The translations under genes and the position numbers were made by a program. Source: Orychophragmus violaceus (lineage: Eukaryota > Streptophyta > Magnoliopsida > Brassicales > Brassicaceae). From it: a DNA stretch of 64,000 bases. Location: positions 19,244,720-19,308,719 of the forward strand of contig CM058235.1 in assembly GCA_030180135.1 (NCBI GenBank), in the 5' to 3' direction. Positions 56,711 through 64,000 of this stretch are shown piece by piece (the stretch's first letter is position 1; every line of letters begins with the position of its first letter). Under the pieces are notes generated by a model that saw only the letters and a program-made list of their open reading frames with translations, was not told the origin of the DNA and did not search any database.

Positions 56711-57929
56711 TTTTGCTTTATGTCAAGCAAACAGAAAACCAATACCTTAAAGAAAAACTGTGAAACTCATTTCTTCCTAGAAATATCACATCAACAATCA
56801 CCATAATAAGTCACATGAAAACAAATCTGATAGGATTGAGACCACCATGTACTTCCTCAGAGTTAACAATTATTCCAAATAACTTCAACATCCAGATGAG
56901 AAATTCTAATTTACCCTACTGACCTCTTTAAGATTGAGTGCAATCTCATCAAAGAAATATTATGACTCAGTCAGAATTTGATCACACAGACTGTCTTACT
57001 TTTGGTTTCTTTCATCTCCCTTTTCTAACTTCATAAACCAATTTTCCCCACTATGAATCTTTTTATTTTTTTCAATTAATGCTCTTCCCTTATTATGTAG
57101 TTCTCGTTTCCTAAGATAGGTTAGATCATCACTTTGGAAAACATAAGTGTCTAGCTCCTATATCCCAAGCTCTCTAACATTAATGTTCTTTTGTTTTTTC
57201 TTTTCTTTTTTATTTTGAAGGAAAGAGAAAGGGAAACCATACATGGACAAGTCATTCTAGGACTAAAGGAGGGATTCTATTCAATGTATTTCCAAGCCCC
57301 ATGATGACAGAATCGAGTCAGGTTACGTGTAAAGGAAGTAATGTATCCTTAGTATACCAAAAAGAACATGGGTAACATTGGTGGGTATTCTGACTGAGTC
57401 ATAATATTTTCATGGATCTTTGTAAAGCTCGAATCATTGGTCACTTAGGTTTTTGCAGATGCGGTTATTCCTCAAAAAAACATTGATTCCTACAAAGTAT
57501 TGACTCAAAAACAGACTGATACAACTAATTGTAAGAAAAACAAAAACAATGTCAGCAACTACCTCCCCAGACTTAAACATCACTATCTACAATGTTATTA
57601 AGCCTAAAATAGAAAAAACAAAAGGGAAAGGACCCAAAAAAAACAAATCATAGAATAAGAAAATCCTTACCTCATGGAAGGTGTCGACCGATTCCAAGTT
57701 GTGTCAATCGTTTCTACTATGTAACCCCGGTGTCGACTGACACTGGTCTTGTTCGTGTCGATTTGTTCTTTTATATAACTTTTATATGAAAACTAAAAGA
57801 CACAAATCTTAGTAAAACAAAAACGAAATTAAGAGTATATACACACTCATGAGTGGGTTGCCTTACAGCAAACTCTTGCTTTCAGTCATTTGGTTTACTT
57901 TGTCAGGAGATCTAGCTCTGGGAGGGTTC
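56711..57929 (-). other. Element O untranslated trailer
   Basis: Decayed homologue of the P and M trailers. GAGTGGGTTGCC near 57,851 is the remains of the second hairpin. Diverged CGATCG-type sites occur at 57,685/57,705 and 57,734. No gene. Confidence 0.55.
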
Positions 57930-58700
57930 GACAAAGACAAAGAGTACATCTGCGAAAGTCTCCTCATACATGGTGGTATGTATGCATTATGATCATAGGA
58001 TCGACCAAGGAGTGTAGGGAGAGACCCATGGTAGGAGCGTATCCTAGGTGGGATAGAGCGATTTTCTGCATATACGACATTAGAGTCAAGAGATGAAGCC
58101 CTATGAAGTACATACCTTTACTCTGGTGGAAGTGTGATTTCTGGAGCTTTCTGCTTAGTAGAAGTTCTACGTGCTAATGATGTTTGAGTCTATTCATGTT
58201 GAACTACCATTTGTGCTTCTCTAATATCAAACACTTTTTATTCACCAATCTGAACTTCTGGCTCCACTCAAACTCTGAAATCTTGACCATATATGGTGGA
58301 TCTCCTCAGCTTTTCCATCTTGAAGTTCAAAATATTATCTCCAAGGTGGAGATCAATCAGTCCATGTTTCACATCAATTAGTGCCAGCTGTAGCCAAGAA
58401 TGATATACTAAGGATAAAATGATCTTTTGGTTCATCATCGAACTTCAGCACCACAATGTCTGTCGGAATCGAGCAATCTCCAATCCTTATAGGAACATCC
58501 TCAAGAACTCTTTATGGAATCCTTTTCGAGCGATCAGCTAGGATCAATGAGATCCTAGTTTCTTCGAAATCTATCATCCTTAACCTTTCAGCCACAAAAT
58601 ATGGCATCACATCACACTAGCTATAAGCTCACACAAATTGTGCTTAAAACTGTCTAAGAAGATGGAATAATCTAGCATAAAACTTCTTGGTCAGGTAGCT
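57930..58700 (-). pseudogene. Element O protease remains and tail
   Basis: On the minus strand, about 57,930-58,030 encodes LLGRSYDHNAYIPPCMRRLS and then SLSLSNPP, the decayed tail seen in P and M. Further upstream, GLIDLHLGDNI and LAD/RIP-type words (58,340-58,620) are the C-terminal half of the protease. Many stops. Confidence 0.6.
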
Positions 58701-59640
58701 TCTTTGAGATCTTTTTCTGAAACAATAAACTGACTTGCTTAGAAATCATGATCACACCATCCTTAAGATCCACAACCTTGGAAATTATCCTCTACACATA
58801 TCTCCTTACACAAGCCGTAGTCCTCACAACATCTATTAAAAGGCATCTCAATATTCAGCTCTCCATTAGTGCCTTGCATCTACCATCATCAATCTCTTGT
58901 TTGGACATGTTGGGAAGTTTGGGATATGGTATCTTAGACTTATAGACCCGTGTGTAGCCTTTTCAGTCGTCTTTCCTTTCCTAGGGTTTGTTTCGACCGA
59001 CACTAGGTGGAGGTCTAGTCGACATTATCTTTGAAAAAGACGAATTTTGTTTGTTCCTCAATGGGTTTCAACCGACACTAAAAATATGTTGATCGACAAT
59101 ATGCTCATAGGTCGACACCAATGCTTATGTGTCGAGCTCAATCAATTTCACTCCATTGAAACTCAAAATTTTGATATGTAAAGAAGGGTGTCGACCTACA
59201 CTTGGGGTCGACATTCCTTCTCATTTGTTGATCTCGGTAAATTTTGGTCCATCAAAACTTTATTTCTGGAGAATTCTCCTTGGAGTCGACCGACACTGGG
59301 CATGGGTGTCGATCGACATCTTGTATGCATGCTTATTACCGAGAGAATATTCCATTTATGTAGCTTCCTCAAGACACACAAATCTCTCTGCACTTATACC
59401 CCTTCTCAGATCTGCATTGATCTCTTTTTAACTCCTCACAAAGACAGCATTGGCATAATGCTTCGGGTTCTGCTCAGCCTATCCTGAAGGTACCCTTCTT
59501 GCCTTTTCATTGAACCAGAAACTTAAACTACTTGAGTGTCAAGCTTCTTCATATAAGTGCTCAGTGACTCAAAACTTCCTATTCAGATCTTGATACATAG
59601 CATCAATCTTTTCATTGAAGTCCAAAGTGATCCTCTGTTG
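58701..59640 (-). pseudogene. Element O gag-protease linker
   Basis: Decayed linker with many CGACCGACAC/CGATCGACA variants (58,990-59,320), the equivalent of the CGATCG-bearing linkers in A, P and M. The plus-strand frames at 59,129-59,487 are shadows of it. Confidence 0.5.
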
Positions 59641-60229
59641 ACATTAGCTCCAGCATTGATTTCATCTGATTATATGGTCATGATGGAGGTGGTGACTGGT
59701 ACAATAAAATATTATAATCCTTCTTGAACCCACTGCTCTGAAGAGGCTTATGGTAAGCTGGCTTACAAGTGAACCCATAGGAGTTCAGACTGCCTGTGAA
59801 GGCAACCATGTTGTTCTCCTGAAATGAGTACTTATGGTTTTGAAATACATCTCCATTGATATATTTCACATCCTCCTCAAAATCTTAAACCTTTTAAGCA
59901 AATTAGACTAAATTCTTACCCAAAATAAGGTCATGCATCAAATATAATTGGCATTCACAGAAAAAATCTCACTTCCCTCAATGCTTGCATCTTGCTTCTT
60001 CCTTTCAAAGTCTGCATTATTGGTTCTATTGCTAGAAGTAAGGTTCTCAATCAGATTGTAAGCATCTTATGGGTATATGGTGTTAAATTTTTCATTGCTC
60101 GCAACATCTTGAACCATCTACTATCTCCAATCAACAAATCTAAAGAAGGTTCCCGACAGCTGAACCTCACTGAACTCACGGTGTTGATAGTCTCTCTGGT
60201 AAGCCTTGAACATGATCCAAGAAACTTTG
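59641..60229 (-). pseudogene. gag: Element O Gag, C-terminal half
   Basis: On the minus strand 59,678-59,869 encodes EDVKYINGDVFQNHKYSFQE and then NNMVAFTGSLNSYGF, collinear with EDVNYIGGSGFQGN of A. Upstream words (LIENLTSSNRTNNADFERKK, HHEFSEVQLSGTFFRFVD) follow in other frames. The Gag is cut at CTTTG (60,225-60,229) by the solo LTR and continues at 61,504. Confidence 0.65.
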
Positions 60230-60869
60230 TGTGAGAGTCGAAACTCGCACTGTCGATATTTGTAGAGCTAAAATTTTAGGGAACATATAGTTTAATGATA
60301 AACAACACAACAATAGATCCGGAGGATATTTAATTGATCAGTTGAATCGGAAACAAAGTACAAAGAGCAAAAAAGCTTAAGAGAATTCTAAGGCCAGATG
60401 CTAGGGTTTTTCGAGATGGTTTGAACATAGTAAGTCCTTCATCTTATACAGTCGCGGCGAGTCAGTGTCGAGGATATTCGCCTGCAAGATTTCCGAAAAT
60501 CTTCATGTTATCGCATATTCCATTTCCGTTGGGATTTACTTTTCTGCCGGATTTTCCTCTTCTTTCTCGGAATTATCTTCCTCTTTTCTTCTTCGATTTT
60601 ATCTTTCCTTTTTTGTAATTATCCTTCTGCGGTTTACCTTGTTCTGCCGAATGGGCCGAAAAGGGGACGATCCGAGTCCGTCAGGGCATAAATTTATTGA
60701 TTCGGCCCAAAGTCTAGGAAATATGAGTCTCGTCCAAGTTCTTATTTCGTATAACTTATTCGGAAATTTCGTTAATGGCTGGGAGCGTAAGTTATCATTT
60801 CGAAGGTGTGTTGCGGTTAGTCACGGATCCGAAGAGAGATATTGGCAAATGTTCGAGCATCTGGTCTAA

Positions 60870-61115
60870 GCAGAATGTCCGTTCGGAAGGTTCAAGGAAT
60901 ATGTACTGCTCGGAAGTTCCTAATGATTGTGTTCTGCTCGGAACTTTCGAGAGAGTGTGTCAGCTCGTAAAAGAACAAGGAATGCATTGTGCTTGGAATT
61001 TCTGAAGGGTGTCTCCTGCTTGGAAATTTCGTGCAGTGGCTCATGCTCGGAAATTATGAGCAAGGCTTTCAGCTCGGAAATTCCGAGCATGCTTTTCTGC
61101 TTGGATTGTCCGAGC
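60870..61115. repeat. GCTCGGAA(A)TTCCGAGC-type palindromic repeats
   Basis: About eight words of the type TGCTCGGAA, TGCTTGGAA or AGCTCGGAA recur roughly every 25-40 bp. Several are followed by ATTCCGAGCA, so they form short inverted repeats, the best at 61,073-61,090. They lie within the solo LTR. Confidence 0.6.
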
Positions 61116-61214
61116 AGGTTGTCTGTGGATCTTGTCGAGTGATATGTTCGTCTGATTGACCCATCCAAATAGTTATGGTTGTCTAGACGTGCGGCATAAT
61201 GGTTTCGTATGTTT

Positions 61215-61430
61215 CCTATAAAATGTTATTTATATGAAACGTTGTTCATACGAAACGTTTGTTCATATGTAATGGTTATTCGTACGAAGTGTTTATTCAT
61301 ACGAAACGTTATTCATACGAAGTGTTTATTTATACGAAATGTTGTTATACGAAATGTTGTTATTCGAAAAGTTATTTAAATGAAACGTTAATTCATACGA
61401 AATGTTGTCCATACGAAGCATTGTCTATGT
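61215..61430. repeat. TTCATACGAAACGTT tandem array
   Basis: About twelve imperfect copies of a 15-18-bp unit (TTATTCATACGAAACG and variants with AAGTG or AAATG). It produces a Tyr/Lys/Cys-repetitive frame at 61,259-61,495 that is not a protein gene. Confidence 0.75.
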
Positions 61431-61503
61431 GGAAACGGCTACAATTGATTGCTCGATACGCTTTTGACTATTGTTTTCGTCGAGGGGGATTTTGATCCCA
61501 ACA

Positions 61504-61800
61504 CTTTGAAAGCTTATGTTGAACCTTGCTTGAATTTTAAAATCTTTTCATCAGTTCTTCAAACCTATCATGATCATTAAATTTGTTGAGGAATGTGTTC
61601 GTAGTCTCTTCCCAAGTTGCCAGAGATCTTGGTTCCAACTGCTTCAACTAGTAGGTTGCTTCCCAAAAAGAGAGTGAGGGAAGGGTTTGCAGAATATTTA
61701 GTCACTGAAGACTCCATTGTACTTCATGCTTGCTAGATCCTCAAACATTTCAATGTGGTCCATGGGATGCTCATGTGACCATCCATGAAATTAATGATGA
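61504..61800 (-). pseudogene. gag: Element O Gag, N-terminal half
   Basis: On the minus strand the sequence encodes HEHPMDHIEMFEDLASMKYN-like wording near 61,720-61,790 (equivalent to MDHIVQFEDIITGMKYDGV in A) and decayed WLKQLEP. It ends near 61,800, joined to the middle of an LTR by deletion. Confidence 0.6.
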
Positions 61801-61804
61801 CTAA

Positions 61805-62794
61805 CCAGAGAGTAGTAAATGAGTGTTTGTAAACAGAATGAAGAAACGCTAAGCTCAAGGAATTCTAAGAAAATCATGAATGCAAGTCAATCAATCAGTC
61901 ATGACTTTGTCCTAGAACTCAAATTAAACATAGTGATAAAGTCAATCAGCTTTCGATGCAGAAACTATCTATGTGTTACAATTTATAAATCCAATTCCTT
62001 TGCGAATTCAAGTTATTAAACATGCAGTTATTCCAAGTGTGATATGTTTACAAATTCTCTAAACCAAATTCCTTTGTGAATATACAATTTGCTCACCTAA
62101 GGTTCTTTCTAGCTAATTAATCAACTTTCATTACAATAATCCACCTATTATCAATAATCTAAATGGTCAGTTCAGATCAAGCATTAATCACAACCTAAGG
62201 TGAATAGCTAAAGTTCTAAAATCCTTAATTAATCAATCAACTTAGCAAACCATGAAATCCCTTATGAAAAGGCCTAAACTTAACTAGCAAACTACTCAAA
62301 CATGAGGTTGAAGCAATAAACATGATTGAAAAGAATTGCATTAAGAAATCAAAAAGAGAAAAAAATGGAGTTCAAAATCCTCTCTCTAGAGTTTCAGATA
62401 TGTCTTCCAAAAGCCTCAAGCAAATCTCTCTCTCGAAGTCAAAGTAAAAATAAAGCATAGCCTAAACAATGACTTGAATCAATTATATAATCTAATTCAC
62501 TATTTGGACCTTTTGTAAATATGGAAAACTTCTGGGAAAACGTACAAATACTACAATCTCTTAAAAGTTTACAAGAATGCTTGTCCACAGTGGGTGTTGA
62601 CCGACACCATGTATGGATGCAGCCAGTAAACTCTGTGAAATCTATGTGTTTTTCAGATTAACTTCAAATGCTCCCAAATATCTTGATTAGCTTCATCTCA
62701 TACCTAGACTTGCAAATACTTTAAAAGACTCCAATTATACTCTATATATAAGACACATTTCATGGTCAAAAATTCATAAAACCTTGATATATCA
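61805..62794 (-). repeat. Element O 5' LTR, truncated
   Basis: Matches the inner and outer parts of 55,561-56,694 and ends CTTGATATATCA. TTATC follows at 62,795-62,799. A CGACCGACACC half-site lies near 62,600. Confidence 0.7.
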
Positions 62795-63059
62795 TTATCC
62801 ATTACTTTATGAAGGTCTTCCTAAGGAAAATTGAAACTATAACAATCCAAAACCCAGATCTACTCCAACAAGGGGAAAGTAGACTTTCCAGTGTTCCGCA
62901 GGCCCTTAGGATTTGTGTCTCTACCGACCAAGATAAGTGCATGTTTCCATATTAGCTCCGAGTTGTCAAAATAGGAACTTTCACCCTTGTAGCCTTAGGA
63001 GGGTCGGATGATAGTGCTACTCCTTTGCCTTTTTCAGAATATGATACCCTTCGGTTCAT
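62795..63059 (-). pseudogene. LINE-2 ORF1 start
   Basis: The minus-strand ATG at 63,057-63,059 opens MNRRVSYSEKGKGVALSSDP and KATRVKVP. After a frame change come FDNSELIWKHALILVGRDTN and a decayed 'LP..W...' region, then HKVMD. This is the N-terminus of plant LINE ORF1, upstream of and into DUF4283. It continues at 55,560 once element O is removed, with the HKVM-D-N join in frame. Two frame changes are visible. Confidence 0.75.
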
Positions 63060-63395
63060 CCTAACTTTTTGTTGAAGAAGTTTTATGCTTTGAAGAAGGA
63101 TTTTTGACTTTGAGTTGATGTGCCTTTGAAAGCTATAGAAACTTGTTCACAAGTCTTCACCAACAAGTGAGAAATTTCTATCATGTTGGAGTACAACAGA
63201 GATGATATTTCACTACTTTGAGTTTAGTAGAGAAGATTAGTAAAAGTTGATAACTCGAAATATAGTGGATAGTTTTGTATTGACATCATAACTTTCATTT
63301 GTTCTCTAGTAGAGAGGCAGATCAAACACGGAGCCTGGTGGCTAGTAGGAATCTTCCAAGGAGGGAGCTGATCCACCTGCCAAGGAGGGAAGGAT
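63060..63395 (-). other. Probable LINE-2 5' untranslated region
   Basis: Upstream of the ORF1 ATG on the minus strand, with no further coding similarity. The 5' end of LINE-2 is not defined by a visible target duplication. Confidence 0.35.
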
Positions 63396-63399
63396 GGAA

Positions 63400-63672
63400 C
63401 CCGGTCATTGGCAGAGGTAGCATTTAGGGAGGGGGATCAACTGACCCCTATGGATTTCTATTGAAAAAAGTTTTAATTGTATTTTTAAGAAAGAAAAATA
63501 GTTAAATGTTGTAAAATTTGCTTACTCACTTCCATAAAATTTGCTGTAAAGTAATTGATCCTATGATTTTTTTAATCTATATCCATTTTCAGTTTTTAGT
63601 TTCAAAATTTTATTATTTTGTTTATATTAAGTTGACCTAAATCAAAATTTTAGCTCACTCCGCCACTGGTGA
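63400..63672. mobile_element. MITE-like element with CA.TGGC.GAG..AGC ends
   Basis: The left end CATTGGCAGAGGTAGC and the complement of the right end (CAGTGGCGGAGTGAGC) are similar inverted repeats around about 270 bp of AT-rich DNA. The form resembles hAT-type small elements in plants ('CAGGGGCGGA'-like ends). A clear 8-bp target duplication is not visible, so the call is tentative. Confidence 0.4.
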
Positions 63673-63738
63673 GTGCTTTTCTAGAAGTGATAGTTTTAGG
63701 AGATGGTGAGTGATTTTCCAGAAGTGGTAGTTTGCATG
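63666..63738. repeat. Tandem pair of a 36-37-bp unit
   Basis: The unit beginning TGGTGAGTGCTTTTCTAGAA recurs immediately as TGGTGAGTGATTTTCCAGAA, each followed by GTG(A/G)TAGTTT. It lies at the right edge of the MITE-like element. Confidence 0.7.
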
Positions 63739-63739
63739 G

Positions 63740-64000
63740 GAGAGAAGCAACTCACAATTGTATGCCTTCGTACATATCAATCAAAGAAATATGTTATTAG
63801 AACTGAAGTTTACCAAAATGAAAAAATAGAAGAAAAGGTAATAAAAAAATCAGCCAAACTAAATTTCAAAATATAAGTAAAGAAATGATTTAAAGTTGGA
63901 AAAGGTGTGATGAACATGAACCTATCTTTAAGACTTCACATTCTCGTGATATGTCTCAAATCACATATAGTGGAAGGTCGGTGCGAACTCTCAACCCCTC
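63740..64000. other. AT-rich window end, nothing recognised
   Basis: No coding similarity, RNA gene or repeat boundary seen in the last 260 bases. Confidence 0.4.

Larger units (their letters stand above)
60230..61503. mobile_element. Solo LTR of an unidentified family
   Basis: TGTGAGAGTC...GATCCCAACA, 1,274 bp, with CTTTG on both sides (60,225-60,229 and 61,504-61,508). It is unrelated to the other LTRs in the window. It contains two internal repeat zones (60,870-61,115 and 61,215-61,430). Strand is uncertain, because both ends are compatible with TG...CA. Frames at 60,421-60,869 and 61,259-61,495 have no recognised domain. Confidence 0.75.
55561..62794 (-). mobile_element. Old degraded Athila-like element O (Gag-PR type)
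   Basis: A minus-strand element with TTATC on both sides. The 3' LTR is 55,561-56,694 and a truncated 5' LTR is at about 61,805-62,794. Between them are a trailer, protease remains with the same C-terminal tail as P and M, and Gag remains. The 5' LTR start, primer site and gag start are deleted near 61,800. LTRs and coding parts are far more diverged than in the other elements, so this is the oldest LTR element of the nest. A solo LTR of another family interrupts its gag. Confidence 0.75.

Noticed and set aside
59129..59487. Two overlapping frames of about 100 codons on the plus strand
   Set aside because: They are antisense to the decayed gag-protease linker of element O and show no domain.
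61259..61495. A 78-codon Tyr/Lys/Cys-repetitive protein
   Set aside because: It is the translation of a 15-18-bp tandem array within a solo LTR.

Overview
The window looks like transposon-dense, probably pericentromeric, plant DNA from the Brassicaceae. The evidence is Athila-type Ty3/gypsy retrotransposons primed by tRNA-Asp, a Ty1/copia element primed by initiator tRNA-Met, and plant L1-type LINEs with DUF4283 ORF1 and zf-RVT/RNase H modules. The species cannot be named from sequence alone. I found no convincing host gene, rRNA, tRNA or CRISPR array. Nearly every long reading frame is transposon-derived, and nearly all carry stops or frameshifts.

Layout. 1-4,820 is AT-rich noncoding DNA with a glycine-rich coding fragment and a TGGACAT-rich tract. 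4,820-11,665 is a minus-strand LINE (LINE-1) split by a TGTAA...TTACA retroelement (5,864-11,314, target-site duplication CTGAC) that carries only a gag remnant. 11,665-14,335 holds small remnants: a PIF/Harbinger transposase C-terminus, a Helitron N-terminal fragment and a copia 3' end with its LTR. From 14,336 a second minus-strand LINE (LINE-2) is the host for everything to about 63,060. Its pieces are 14,336-17,358, 25,157-25,985, 53,182-54,316, 55,514-55,560 and 62,795-63,059. They are separated by insertions that I could bound by 5-bp target-site duplications (TSDs).

Insertions into LINE-2. (1) A young copia element, 17,359-25,156, TSD CGAAG. (2) A plus-strand Athila-like element P, 38,979-53,181, TSD ATAAC. 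Its gag is broken by a minus-strand sister element M, 40,452-48,197, TSD CTTGC. M's own LTR is broken by an LTR of autonomous element A, TSD TCAGA. (3) A solo A-type LTR, 54,317-55,508, TSD CCCAC. (4) An old degraded element O, 55,561-62,794, TSD TTATC, itself broken by an unrelated solo LTR, 60,230-61,503, TSD CTTTG. The left part of this nest is tandemly duplicated: 15,788-17,358 plus 25,157-29,321 recurs at 36,587-42,313. The second copy has no copia insertion and preserves the empty target site. The first copy keeps the coding region of element A (29,322-35,580).

How the elements relate. Element A encodes Gag, protease, RT, RNase H and integrase. P, M and O encode only Gag and protease, and end in a shared C-terminal tail in place of RT and integrase. 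They share LTR ends, a tRNA-Asp primer site and 3' structures with A, so they look like non-autonomous partners.

The most striking unexplained signal is a paired CGATCG palindrome whose two centres lie almost always exactly 21 bp apart. It recurs in LTRs, leaders, coding linkers and trailers of A, P, M and (decayed) O. In the LTRs it sits 136-140 bp upstream of a TATA-like box. A second signal is a double hairpin just after the last stop codon, with a covarying base pair.
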